A stretch of 64,000 bases of DNA from assembly GCF_015840915.1 (NCBI RefSeq), contig NZ_CP060398.1, positions 2,914,001-2,978,000 on the forward strand, given 5' to 3'. Source of the DNA: Synechococcus sp. CBW1002. Its GTDB lineage: Bacteria > Cyanobacteriota > Cyanobacteriia > PCC-6307 > Cyanobiaceae. Under the pieces are notes generated by a model. That model saw only the letters and a list, made by a program, of their open reading frames with translations, was not told where the DNA came from and searched no databases. Within the stretch, counting starts at the first letter, position 1; every line of letters begins with the position of its first letter. Shown here one piece after another: positions 8,836 to 16,648 of this stretch. Position numbers and translations under genes: made by a program.

Positions 8836-9564
8836 GTGTTCGGGCTCTTTGCCACCTCCCCGTCCGGTTCGTCGACCCGTGATCACACCCCTGCAGGCGA
8901 CGTTCTGCATGCCGTGTTGAAAACGCCCCTGGCGGCTCCGCTGGTGGAGGGGCAGGCCGAGGCCCTGTTCGGTTGCGGTTGCTTCTGGGGCGCCGAGAAG
9001 GGGTTCTGGCGCCTGCCCGGCGTCGTCACCACGGCGGTGGGCTATGCCGGCGGTGACCCGCCCCATCCCAGCTACGACCAGGTCTGCTCCGGCCGCACCG
9101 GCCACGCCGAGGTGGTGCGGGTGGTCTGGGATACGGCGGTGGTGGACGCCAGCGATGTGTTCAAGCTGTTCTGGGAGTGCCACGACCCCACCCAGGGCAA
9201 TCGCCAGGGCAACGATCGCGGCAGCCAGTACCGCTCCGCCATCTATGCCAACGATCCGGCATTGCTGAGCCTGGCGCGGGCCAGTGGCGCCGCCTATCAG
9301 GAGCAATTGCAGGCGGCTGGTCTGGGCACGATCACCACCGAGATCGCCGCGGATCGGCCCTTCTTCTACGCCGAGGCCTACCACCAGCAGTATCTGGCCA
9401 AGCCCGGCAGCCGGCCCTACTGCTCCGCCCAGCCCACGGGTGTGCGCCTCGGTGCCTTCCCCGCTGCCGCCTACCGGCTCGGGGATGCGGTCTGGAAGCA
9501 GTACGACTGGAGCATCGCCCACTGCGTGCTGCGCAGCGACAACACACCGATCCAGGCCTCGTAA
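8836..9564 (+). CDS. msrA: Peptide-methionine (S)-S-oxide reductase
   Basis: Repairs oxidised methionine in proteins with thioredoxin. The catalytic motif is FGCGCFWGAEKGFW (GCFWG nucleophile). Further family markers are VVTTAVGYAGG, the SGRTGHAEVVRVVWD segment, WECHDPTQGNRQGNDRGSQYRSAIY (glutamate/tyrosine pocket) and FFYAEAYHQQYLAKPGSRPYCS. The GTG at 8836 gives 242 residues with about 40 before the catalytic Cys, as in the longer cyanobacterial forms; a downstream start is possible. Confidence 0.93.
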   Translation: MFGLFATSPSGSSTRDHTPAGDVLHAVLKTPLAAPLVEGQAEALFGCGCFWGAEKGFWRLPGVVTTAVGYAGGDPPHPSYDQVCSGRTGHAEVVRVVWDTAVVDASDVFKLFWECHDPTQGNRQGNDRGSQYRSAIYANDPALLSLARASGAAYQEQLQAAGLGTITTEIAADRPFFYAEAYHQQYLAKPGSRPYCSAQPTGVRLGAFPAAAYRLGDAVWKQYDWSIAHCVLRSDNTPIQAS

Positions 9565-9596
9565 TCCAGTCCTCGTAAGGTCGCTCTTTTCGCCCT

Positions 9597-10490
9597 GTGC
9601 CCCGCTCCACCTTTGCCTACGACTGGGAGGGCCAGGCCTGTTTCTGCCGGGTGGAGGGCGATCTGGAGGCCGGAAGCGCCGATCCGATCCTTTCGCTTCA
9701 CCCGATCGGTGTAGGGCTGTCCGGTGCCTTCTGGCAGCGGTTCAGCCATGAATGGAACGCTCGCCGCCTGTCCCAACCCCTGATTCATCCGGATCTGATC
9801 GGCTGCGGCCGTTCCGCCATGCCGGACCGGATCCTCCGCCCCGAGCACTGGGCGGACCAGATTGCCGTGCTGCTGGATCAACGGGTGCGCCGGCCGGTGT
9901 GGCTGCTGGTGCAGGGCGCCTCCCTGCCGGTGGCCCTGGACTTGCAGGCCCTGCGGCCGCAGGCGATTCGCGGCATGGTGCTGTTCGGCCCTCCCTCCTG
10001 GAAGGTGATGACGGGGCCGGCTGATGAGCGGCTGGCCAACGCTCTCTGGCGTGGCTTCTTCCACACCCCCCTGGGCGGCCTCTTTTACCGCTACGCCCGC
10101 ACCGAGCGGTTCCTGCGCTCCTTTTCGGAAAAGGAACTGTTCGCCCGCTCCTCGGATGTCGACGCGGAGTGGCTGTCGATGCTGCGGGAGGGATCGCGCG
10201 ATCTGGCCAGTCGCCATGCCGTGTTTTCGTTTCTGGCCGGGTTCTGGCGCCGCGATTACAGCGACCGCCTCCGCCAGCTGGAGGTGCCGGTGCTGGCCCT
10301 GTTCGGCGACCAGGCCAGCGGCATCAGCCGCCGCGGCAAACGCGATACCCCCCAGATCAAGGCAGCAGATTATGCGGGTCGGCTGCCCAGGGCCTCCGCC
10401 CGTCTGCTGGGCGGTCGCAACGTGCTCCCCTGGGAGACGCCGGACCAGGCGGTGGAGGCGGTGCATACCTGGATGGCCCAGCAGGCCTGA
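9597..10490 (+). CDS. Alpha/beta hydrolase fold protein
   Basis: 297 residues from GTG 9597, 32 nt after msrA. The fold shows LSLHPIGVGLSGAFW (oxyanion-loop HP/HG type), a helix ending LIGCGRSAMPDR, and strand VWLLVQGASLPVALDLQAL. In the last, the nucleophile elbow is G-A-S-L-P rather than G-x-S-x-G. A cap region follows, then VPVLALFGDQASG (acid-residue position) and the final strand near LLGGRNVLPWE, where the usual His is hard to place. With no clear C-terminal His and an altered elbow, activity is uncertain. Same strand as the acyltransferase downstream. Confidence 0.75.
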   Translation: MPRSTFAYDWEGQACFCRVEGDLEAGSADPILSLHPIGVGLSGAFWQRFSHEWNARRLSQPLIHPDLIGCGRSAMPDRILRPEHWADQIAVLLDQRVRRPVWLLVQGASLPVALDLQALRPQAIRGMVLFGPPSWKVMTGPADERLANALWRGFFHTPLGGLFYRYARTERFLRSFSEKELFARSSDVDAEWLSMLREGSRDLASRHAVFSFLAGFWRRDYSDRLRQLEVPVLALFGDQASGISRRGKRDTPQIKAADYAGRLPRASARLLGGRNVLPWETPDQAVEAVHTWMAQQA

Positions 10491-10580
10491 GGTCTCGGCC
10501 TGAGCCGTTCTCGCTGGAGCCCGCCTGGCTTGGATTCCATCACGCTGCAGCTGGAAACGGCCATACATTGAGCCTCGGTA

Positions 10581-11453
10581 TTGGCCAGGCCCCTGAACCG
10601 CTCGCCCGATCCTGATCCCCATCCGGGGAGGCAGCGGGATCCCGATCTGATCCGGCGGCTGATGCCGCTGTGGGGCTGGTTCTACCGGTCTTACTTCCGG
10701 GTGCAGACCAGCGGTTGGGAGCATGTGCCGGCCTCGGGCCAGCTGATGTTCGTGGGCTCCCACAACGGTGGTCTGGCGACACCGGACCTGCCGATGTTTC
10801 TCTACGACTGGTTTCGCCGTTACGGCCTGGAGCGGCGGGTCTATGGACTGGCCCACGCCAAGGTGTGGCAGGCCTATCCCTTCGCGGCGGATCTGGCTGC
10901 CCGGGTCGGGGCGATTCCCTTCTATCCGCGCCAGGCCCTAGCAGTCCTGCGCCAGGGCGACAGTCTGTTGGTCTATCCCGGAGGTGGCCAGGATGCCTTC
11001 CGGCCCCATCGGCTGCGGGGTCGCATCCACTTCGGCGGCCGCACCGGTTTTCTGCGGCTGGCGATCTGGCATGGCCTGCCGCTTGTGCCTCTGATCTCCT
11101 GGGGCAGTCATGACAGCCTGTACGTGATCGAGGACTGCTACCCCGCCGCCCGGCGTCTGCATGACCACGGCATGCCCTGGCTACTGGGCCTCGATCCGGA
11201 AGTGATGCCGCTCTACCTGGGACTTCCCTGGGGCCTGGCGGTGGGGCCTCTGCCCAATCTCCCCCTGCCCACGGTGATCCATACGCGGGTCTGCCAGCCA
11301 ATCCATCTGCCCCGCAGCGGCCATGCCGCCAGCCGCGACCGCGCTTACGTGCAGGCCTGCTACGACCGGGTGGTGGGGTGCATGCAGACCGAACTCGACC
11401 AGTTGCGTGCTGAGGTGACGGGCGGAAGGCGGGGCGCATGGTTCAAACCATGA
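10581..11453 (+). CDS. Lysophospholipid acyltransferase (LPLAT)-like protein
   Basis: 290-residue membrane-associated acyltransferase-like protein. The catalytic-type His is in LMFVGSHNGGLATPDLPMFL, resembling the spaced H...D motif of the DGAT/MGAT-like branch. The substrate-binding block is DSLLVYPGGGQDAFRPHRLRG, equivalent to the EGxR motif, followed by GRTGFLRLAIWHGLPLVPL. It probably moves an acyl chain to a glycerolipid or related acceptor at the inner membrane. The first possible start is TTG 10581; an ATG exists at MPLWGWFY (~10662), so the start is uncertain. It directly follows the hydrolase gene. Confidence 0.8.
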   Translation: MARPLNRSPDPDPHPGRQRDPDLIRRLMPLWGWFYRSYFRVQTSGWEHVPASGQLMFVGSHNGGLATPDLPMFLYDWFRRYGLERRVYGLAHAKVWQAYPFAADLAARVGAIPFYPRQALAVLRQGDSLLVYPGGGQDAFRPHRLRGRIHFGGRTGFLRLAIWHGLPLVPLISWGSHDSLYVIEDCYPAARRLHDHGMPWLLGLDPEVMPLYLGLPWGLAVGPLPNLPLPTVIHTRVCQPIHLPRSGHAASRDRAYVQACYDRVVGCMQTELDQLRAEVTGGRRGAWFKP

Positions 11454-11532
11454 TCCGCCGCGAAGGATTCCCTGCAGAGCCTGGCTATGGTGCTTTTCGC
11501 ACGGGCCGCTGCCTGAGAGCCGTGGGTGCGTT

Positions 11533-11877
11533 ATGAACGCTGATCATCAGCCCGCCACCACCCTGCGGAGGATGACTGTCCCCCTGTTCGGCCTGCTTTT
11601 CGGACCCCTGATCGCCATGTCCTCCCCCTGGTGGGAGGACTACGGCATCAAGGAGAAGTTTCTCTGCGCCGACAAGGCTCAGCTGGTGCTGGAACGCAAC
11701 GACGCCCAGGCCTCCCTGATCGCCGGCCGCTTCCGTTCCACTCTGTTCCGCGAGGATTCCGCCGAGCCGGGGATCCGCTACCGCAACGACGGCATGCTGG
11801 TCATCCTGCGCGGCGATGAGCTCACCCTGGAGAAGCTGCCAATCCGGTTGCAGTGCATCCGCACCGAACAGGTATGA
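11533..11877 (+). CDS. Secreted small protein resembling MliC-type lysozyme inhibitors
   Basis: 114 residues. A hydrophobic N-terminal segment (MTVPLFGLLFGPLIAMSS) is a probable signal peptide or anchor. The mature part has two cysteines in FLCADKAQLVLERN and IRLQCIRTEQV, and a central GIRYRNDGMLVILRGDELTLEK. This matches the small beta-barrel pattern of MliC/PliC proteins (C...RY.NG...W.KG.EA.L......C), though weakly. It is the first gene of an overlapping trio: its TGA is shared with the next ATG (ATGA). The lysozyme-inhibitor role is a resemblance only. Confidence 0.6.
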   Translation: MNADHQPATTLRRMTVPLFGLLFGPLIAMSSPWWEDYGIKEKFLCADKAQLVLERNDAQASLIAGRFRSTLFREDSAEPGIRYRNDGMLVILRGDELTLEKLPIRLQCIRTEQV

Positions 11878-12062
11878 CGCCACTTCCCGATCGGATCGTG
11901 ATCGTGGGCATCCTGGCCACGGTGGGTCTCTGTTTCGCCCTGGTGTTCTGGACCGTGCGCCTCAACCCCGGTGGAGAACCCCCGATGCAGTGGCGCGATT
12001 CCGCCCCATCCGCCACCATCGACCGACCGATGGCTGGCTCAACGGAGCGGGGTCTGTTGTGA
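11874..12062 (+). CDS. Small single-pass membrane protein
   Basis: 62 residues, MTPLPDRIVIVGILATVG..., one hydrophobic helix (residues ~8-27) followed by a polar tail with NPGGEPPMQWRDSAP. The ATG overlaps the preceding stop (ATGA at 11874-11877), and its own TGA (12060-12062) overlaps the GTG start of the next gene, which argues for real, coupled translation. Family not recognised. Confidence 0.6.
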   Translation: MTPLPDRIVIVGILATVGLCFALVFWTVRLNPGGEPPMQWRDSAPSATIDRPMAGSTERGLL

Positions 12063-12418
12063 CCCCTTCCAGGCCCCCTGGAAGCCGCCGCCAGCTGCAT
12101 CCCCTGCCCCGCGGGCTGGTGGAGCTCTACGGCCTGCTGGCGGTGCTGTTCGTTCTGATTCCCGAGTGGATGGCCGGGAGTGCCCTGGTCGGATTCCGCG
12201 AGGGTCGCGGCGGTGCAGATCTGCCGGTCACCAGCCAGGCGTGGGAGCGGTTGCCTGAGTTGCGACTCGCCACCATGACCCTGGCCCAGCTGCGCCTGCT
12301 GGCCCGTCAGCTGCGGGTGTGCGGCTACGCCGGTCTGAGCCGCGACAAGCTCACGGCCCGGCTGCTGCGTCGCCTGAAGCGCCGTCAGATCCAGGGGCGA
12401 GCCCGGCAGACGCTGTGA
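12059..12418 (+). CDS. Membrane-anchored protein with SAP/Rho-N-like C-terminal helix pair
   Basis: 119 residues from the GTG at 12059 (GTGA overlap with the previous gene). An N-terminal basic segment is followed by a hydrophobic stretch LVELYGLLAVLFVLIPEWM. The C-terminal part reads MTLAQLRLLARQLRVCGY, then AGLSRDKLTARLLRRLKRR. This has the helix-turn-helix spacing of SAP or Rho-N-like domains (L..LR..A..L.I.GYS.L.K..L...L). Such domains often bind nucleic acid, but the membrane anchor makes the role unclear. It ends 14 nt before the tRNA gene. Confidence 0.7.
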   Translation: MTPSRPPGSRRQLHPLPRGLVELYGLLAVLFVLIPEWMAGSALVGFREGRGGADLPVTSQAWERLPELRLATMTLAQLRLLARQLRVCGYAGLSRDKLTARLLRRLKRRQIQGRARQTL

Positions 12419-12432
12419 TAATTTTCACTTGC

Positions 12433-12506
12433 CGGGGCGTAGCGCAGCTTGGTAGCGCACCACTTTGGGGTAGTGGGGGTCGTGGGTTCAAATCCCGCCG
12501 CTCCGA
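12433..12506 (+). tRNA. tRNA-Pro (GGG anticodon)
   Basis: Cloverleaf folds cleanly. The acceptor 5' CGGGGCG pairs with 3' CGCTCCG (one G-T), with discriminator A. The anticodon stem CCACT/AGTGG has loop TTGGGGT, so the anticodon is GGG (reads CCC/CCT). The T arm GTGGG-TTCAAAT-CCCGC has the invariant TTC. CCA is not encoded (ATT follows). Confidence 0.95.
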
Positions 12507-12560
12507 TTGAATCAACGGCAACAACGCAGCGGTTTCCATCCAGCCGCTTCTTTATCTCAT

Positions 12561-12587
12561 AACCGTCCTGAACAGGGCGGTTTTTTA
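12561..12587 (+). terminator. Rho-independent terminator after tRNA-Pro
   Basis: Stem-loop AACCGTCCTG-AA-CAGGGCGGTT followed by a run of T residues. The arms pair across a 2-nt loop with one G-T-type mismatch. It sits 54 nt after the tRNA 3' end, the expected place for tRNA transcript termination. Confidence 0.8.
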
Positions 12588-12677
12588 TGCCTGCTGTTTT
12601 TGACTTAGAACTCAAAGCGCACCACTCAGTACTTGGTGACGAAGGAGTCGCCGACAGGGTTGTTCAGCACATTCTTC

Positions 12678-12745
12678 GAGCACTGAGCACATAGCTCTGA
12701 GCACTGAGCTCTGGGCTCAGAACACTGGCACTGGCTCTGAATACA
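12678..12745. repeat. Short direct repeats built on GAGCACTGAGC in a gene-free stretch
   Basis: The 11-mer GAGCACTGAGC occurs perfectly at 12678-12688 and 12699-12709. Degenerate CTCTGAGC / GGGCTCAG / CACTGGC words continue to about 12745. The whole interval 12590-12960 holds no convincing gene; one minus-strand frame across it is itself made of the repeat (Cys-Ser-Glu units). Low-complexity slippage is the simplest reading. Confidence 0.5.
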
Positions 12746-12961
12746 GAACGCTTGCTTTGAAAATCTCACCCTGTCTCGGCAGTCACGATCAGAACTCTGG
12801 GTTTGGATCTGAACTCTGAATCCTCCATTTTCATGATCTCTCGGCGGCAAGCGGATTCCTTCTCGTCGTCTTGCTTCTCCTCCTTGACCTGTTCTTCCCA
12901 GTGCTTCTGTTCAGTGGCTTGTTCCGGTTGACAAGCGTGCCCTCGATGGATGGCCCGAGGC

Positions 12962-13723
12962 TCATCGACGCAGGCACGCCTCCAGGGCACTGAGCAGGTT
13001 CTCGATCAGCAGCGTCGCGCTGCGCTCGGTGCTGGCCTGCCAGTGCCGTCCGTCGCGGCGGATGCGCTCGACGCCATCAGCCCCGAGGGCTTCGATCACG
13101 TAGGCCCGATCCTGCAGCAGCCACGGCTCCAGCAGCTCCGGTGTGACCTCCAGATGAAACTGCAGGCCCCAGGCGTGCCGGCCGATTCGGAACATCTGCT
13201 CGACGCAGTGAAGGCTTGAGGCCAACAGGGTGGCGCCCGGTGGCAACACAATCCGATCGCCGTGCCAGTGCAGCACCAGTTCACTGGCGGCCAGCCCCTG
13301 CAGCACAGCTTCCTGCTCCGCCGTCGTCGTCCAGGTCACGGCTCCCCATCCCACTTCCCGCAATGGCCGGGGCGGCTCTCCCACCTCCAGGGGCACCGCA
13401 TCGCCCCCCATCGCCCGGGCCAGCAACTGGGCACCCAGACAGATCCCCAGGACTGGCTGCTGCGCCTCCACCCGCTGGCGGATCAGCTCCAGCTCCGCCT
13501 CGAGCCAGGGAAAGGCATCGTTGCCGAGATCGGCCACGCCCATCGGTCCGCCCAGTACCAGCAGCACCTGGTCGGTGGGGGTGCCGTTGGGGGTCGCTGC
13601 CGGCAGAGCCTCACCCCGATCCGGCCGGCAGACGCTCACCTGCCAGCCCCTGGCGCGGGCTGCGCCTGCGAAGCGGCCAGGCCCTTCCCGATCGAGGTGC
13701 TGAATCACGAGAAGTTCGGTCAT
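12962..13723 (-). CDS. Class I glutamine amidotransferase (GMP-synthase-like, stand-alone)
   Basis: 253 residues. Catalytic triad visible: nucleophile Cys95 in VLGICLGAQLLARAMGG, and His190 and Glu192 in WGLQFHLEVTPE. The GGPMGV turn near residue 59 is the oxyanion-loop region. Stand-alone proteins of this type are annotated as GMP synthase-like glutaminases or gamma-glutamyl peptidases; the acceptor is unknown. Start ATG 13723, 10 nt after the small gene upstream, so the two are probably co-transcribed. Confidence 0.88.
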   Translation of the reverse strand: MTELLVIQHLDREGPGRFAGAARARGWQVSVCRPDRGEALPAATPNGTPTDQVLLVLGGPMGVADLGNDAFPWLEAELELIRQRVEAQQPVLGICLGAQLLARAMGGDAVPLEVGEPPRPLREVGWGAVTWTTTAEQEAVLQGLAASELVLHWHGDRIVLPPGATLLASSLHCVEQMFRIGRHAWGLQFHLEVTPELLEPWLLQDRAYVIEALGADGVERIRRDGRHWQASTERSATLLIENLLSALEACLRR

Positions 13724-13733
13724 CGCCCTGGGC

Positions 13734-13994
13734 TCATTCCAGCCGTGTCACCACGCCCATCCTGCGCAGCCAGCGATTGACGCGTCGCCGCAGGCGTGGC
13801 GGCACCTCCTGCAGCAACTGGCCCAGTTCCAGGGCCGCCAGGCGATGCAGGGCCCGGACGTCCACCCGCCAGAGCGCTTCGGCCTCCCGGATCAGCCGCG
13901 CCCAGGTGCGCACGTTCTTCCAACGGCGGATGCGCTGCTGCGGCACATCGACCAGAGACCAGTGGGGGCCGGGCTCACTTCCGCTGGTCATCAC
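13734..13994 (-). CDS. Conserved hypothetical small basic protein
   Basis: 86 residues from ATG 13994 (a second ATG follows at 13991). Rich in Arg, Leu and Trp: HWSLVDVPQQRIRRWKNVRT, then LWRVDVRALHRLAALELGQL and RRRVNRWLRRMGVVTRLE. No signal peptide or membrane helix. Family not recognised. It is 10 nt upstream of the amidotransferase gene. Confidence 0.55.
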   Translation of the reverse strand: MMTSGSEPGPHWSLVDVPQQRIRRWKNVRTWARLIREAEALWRVDVRALHRLAALELGQLLQEVPPRLRRRVNRWLRRMGVVTRLE

Positions 13995-14116
13995 TGCAGC
14001 CCGGCACGTGGCTTCTCCAGCCTGTTGAGTCCTGGCTGTTTTGTCTTCAACTCAGTCGCAGGAGTTCGGAGTTGGACGGCGACTCAGATCCGCTTGTTTC
14101 GGTCGGATTGATCCGG

Positions 14117-15247
14117 TCAGGCCGAGCGAGGCAGTGTCCGCCGGGTGGGCTGGCTGCTGCCGGTGATGGCTCCAGAGCCTGCTGGTCGCTCCTCTCGATC
14201 GAGTTCCACCTGCTGGACGGGAAAGCCCAGGGCCTGCACCTCAGACTCGCTCAGCCGGCGGCTCCAGGCTCCTGGCACGGGGTCGTTCCAGCGAAAACCC
14301 GCCTCCTTGGCGCGGTGGCGTTCCGCATAGCTGAGGTTGGCGCGGTAGAGATGGCGCGGTTCCTGGGCCGCGGCCAGCAGCGTGTCCAGATCGCTGCAAC
14401 GCTCGAACACCTGGGCCAGGTAGATGCAGTCGGTGAGGGCGCGATGGGCGGCCCAGACGGGGACCCCGTAGGCCAGGGCCAGGTCCCGCACGGAGGGGTT
14501 GGAGCGCAGGTGCTTCTCGGCCGGCCAGCGGATCTCCTCCATCGAGCAGATCCAGGGCCGCTCCAGGGCCGGCAGCTCCCCGTGGCCGAACCACTGGCGA
14601 TCGAAGGCGGCGTTGTGGGCCAGCACCGCATCGGCGGCGGCGGCCATCGCCAGGAAGCACTGCAGCCCGGCCTGCCAGGGCTGCTCCAGTCGTGTCCAGT
14701 CGGCGGCGATGCCGTTCACATGCTCTGCCGGATTGGCGTTGCAGGGCAGCAGGAACGACACCTGGCTGAGCACGGCGCGGCTGGGGACATGGAACAGCAC
14801 CGCCCCCACCTCGATGCAGCTGCCATCGGCAGGGGAGAGGGCCGTGGTTTCGGTGTCCAGGATCAGGAGGCGCTGCGGCACCGCTGACCGCGCAGCGGGT
14901 TGCGAAGCCGATTGCGAAGCCGATTGCGAAGCAGTGGTGGTTGGGGTCTGGGACTCGGAATGGGAGATGGACACGGCTCTGGGGATCTCAACCGGCATGG
15001 GCGCTGGCGTGGATGCCGGGTTCTGCGGCTCCGTTTGCCGCGATGGTTCCGGTTGCTCGCCCTCTGATTTCTGGGAGGCGGTGGTTGTCTTCAGAGCAGG
15101 GTCTGCTGTATCGAGGGCCGGCTCCGGCGCAGGTTCTGGATCCCTGGGCGCAGGAGCGCCCGTCTCCACAGATCCGCCCAGCAGGCTGAGCAGGTCGTCC
15201 TGGTGCCACTGATTGGAGTGCGACTGACTGGAGTGCGACGCCATCAC
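14117..15247 (-). CDS. DEDDh 3'-5' exonuclease (DnaQ-like) with disordered N-terminus
   Basis: 376 residues. The first ~125 are low complexity (Pro-, Glu-, Ser- and Gln-rich, including SQSASQSASQ encoded by a tandem 12-bp repeat). The exonuclease domain follows, with Exo I LLILDTETTALSP (Asp131, Glu133), Exo II DAVLAHNAAFDRQWF and Exo III AAHRALTDCIYLAQVF (His and Asp of the DEDDh set). The C-terminal ~80 residues (ANLSYAERHRAKEAGFRWND) resemble the DUF5710-type segment often appended to nucleases and primases. A single-strand DNA or RNA trimming role is likely; it is not the polymerase epsilon subunit by context. Confidence 0.85.
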   Translation of the reverse strand: MMASHSSQSHSNQWHQDDLLSLLGGSVETGAPAPRDPEPAPEPALDTADPALKTTTASQKSEGEQPEPSRQTEPQNPASTPAPMPVEIPRAVSISHSESQTPTTTASQSASQSASQPAARSAVPQRLLILDTETTALSPADGSCIEVGAVLFHVPSRAVLSQVSFLLPCNANPAEHVNGIAADWTRLEQPWQAGLQCFLAMAAAADAVLAHNAAFDRQWFGHGELPALERPWICSMEEIRWPAEKHLRSNPSVRDLALAYGVPVWAAHRALTDCIYLAQVFERCSDLDTLLAAAQEPRHLYRANLSYAERHRAKEAGFRWNDPVPGAWSRRLSESEVQALGFPVQQVELDREERPAGSGAITGSSQPTRRTLPRSA

Positions 15248-15351
15248 CGCCCTGCTTGCCGCCCCATGCTCTCAGCCGCAGGGGCTCTGCGCAGCAAGCA
15301 CCCTCCGTCCCAGTGGATCCGCAGCGTTCTGTCAGTCAGCCTGCTTAGGGT

Positions 15352-15837
15352 TTGGGTTCTCTCCATAAGCTCTTGGCACGCCCCCTTGCCCCCGGTGATC
15401 GGGCCCCCCTGGTGGCCCTGCCTGATCAGAACGGCGTTGAGCGGCGCAGCGATCAGCTGGGCGGCAAAGCCCTGGTGCTGTTCTTCTATCCCAAAGACGA
15501 CACCCCGGGCTGCACGATGGAAGCCTGCGCCTTCCGTGACAGCTACACCGACCTGCAGGCCCTCGGCGCTGAGGTATGGGGCGTGAGCGGCGATGACACC
15601 GCCAGCCATCAGCGCTTCGCCAGCCGTCACCAGCTCCCCTATCCGCTGTTGGTGGATCGGGGCAACGGCCTGCGCAAGGCCTTCGGGGTGCCAGGGGTGC
15701 TGGGCCTGCTTCCGGGGCGCGTCACCTATGTGATCGATGGGCAGGGCACGGTGCGGCATGTGTTCAACAACCTTCTCGATGGCCCCGCCCACCGGCGTGA
15801 GGCGATCCAGGCCCTGCAGCAGCTTCAGCCAACCTGA
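15352..15837 (+). CDS. bcp: Thioredoxin-dependent peroxiredoxin, BCP/PrxQ type
   Basis: 161 residues. The peroxidatic motif FYPKDDTPGCTMEACAFRDS contains both the peroxidatic Cys (PGC) and the Cys five residues later, typical of atypical two-Cys PrxQ. GVSGDDTASHQRFASRHQLPYPLL and VTYVIDGQGTVRHVF complete the fold. Reduces hydroperoxides using thioredoxin. The frame starts at TTG 15352; an in-frame TTG at 15373 is also possible and no ATG precedes the domain. Confidence 0.9.
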   Translation: MGSLHKLLARPLAPGDRAPLVALPDQNGVERRSDQLGGKALVLFFYPKDDTPGCTMEACAFRDSYTDLQALGAEVWGVSGDDTASHQRFASRHQLPYPLLVDRGNGLRKAFGVPGVLGLLPGRVTYVIDGQGTVRHVFNNLLDGPAHRREAIQALQQLQPT

Positions 15838-15876
15838 GGCCAGAGGGGCGTCGGTCGATCAACAGGAGCAGCGGGT

Positions 15877-16632
15877 ATGGCGCGATGGAGGCAGCAGGGG
15901 GAGCTCTGGCAGCTGGAGCCGGCCGGCGCGCCGCGGGGCCTGATCGAGTTCATCGGTGGCAGCTATCTGGCTGCCACCCCCCAGCTCAGCTACCGGCGTT
16001 TCCTTGAGGCCCTGGCGGCTCGCCACTGGCGGGTGCATGCCTGGAGCTACGTGCCAGGCTTCGATCACCAGGCCCAGGCCAGTGCCGCCTGGCGGTTGTT
16101 CCGACGGTTCCGGCTCGGCGACGACGCCACCACGAGTGGCTTCCCAACGCCGGGACCCGCCTCCGGTCCGCTGCTGCGGCTGGGCCACAGTCTCGGCTGC
16201 AAGCTGCATCTGCTGGCTCCGGATGGCGGTCGCCGCTGTGACGGGTTGGTGGCCCTGAGCTTCAACAACTTCTCGGCGGAGCGTTCGGTGCCGCTGCTGG
16301 CGGAACTGGGACAACAATTCAAGTTCCGCAGTGAGTTCAGTCCCTCGCCGGAGGAAACCCTGCTCCAGGTTGGGGCCACCTACCGCCAGCCCCGCAACCT
16401 GCTGGTGCGGTTCAACCGCGACGGCATTGATCAGAGCAACCGCTTGCTGGGGGTGCTGCAGGCGCGGTCCGGTGATTGCTCCGAGCTGCTGGAGCTGCCC
16501 GGTGACCACCTCACCCCCGCCAGCGGCGGCCTGCGCAAGCAGCTGCTGGGCGCCTGGGCCGACGATCCAGCCCGGCAACGGGGGATGGAACGGCTAGTGG
16601 ATCAGATCACGGCCTGGTCTGGGGTGCCTTAG
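15877..16632 (+). CDS. DUF1350 family protein (alpha/beta hydrolase-like)
   Basis: 251 residues, a family shared by cyanobacteria and plastids. Markers: GLIEFIGGSYLAATPQLSYR near the start, an elbow LGHSLGCKLHLLAP, VALSFNNFSAERSVPLL, and ELLELPGDHLTPASGG near the end (possible His). The serine elbow suggests a hydrolase fold, but the reaction is unknown. It lies 39 nt after the peroxiredoxin gene on the same strand. Confidence 0.85.
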   Translation: MARWRQQGELWQLEPAGAPRGLIEFIGGSYLAATPQLSYRRFLEALAARHWRVHAWSYVPGFDHQAQASAAWRLFRRFRLGDDATTSGFPTPGPASGPLLRLGHSLGCKLHLLAPDGGRRCDGLVALSFNNFSAERSVPLLAELGQQFKFRSEFSPSPEETLLQVGATYRQPRNLLVRFNRDGIDQSNRLLGVLQARSGDCSELLELPGDHLTPASGGLRKQLLGAWADDPARQRGMERLVDQITAWSGVP

Positions 16633-16648
16633 CCAGGAGCGCCACAGA

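Noticed and set aside
12626-12850. 74-codon minus-strand frame downstream of tRNA-Pro
   Set aside because: Built largely from the local CACTGAGC repeats (Cys-Ser-Glu units); no independent evidence of coding.
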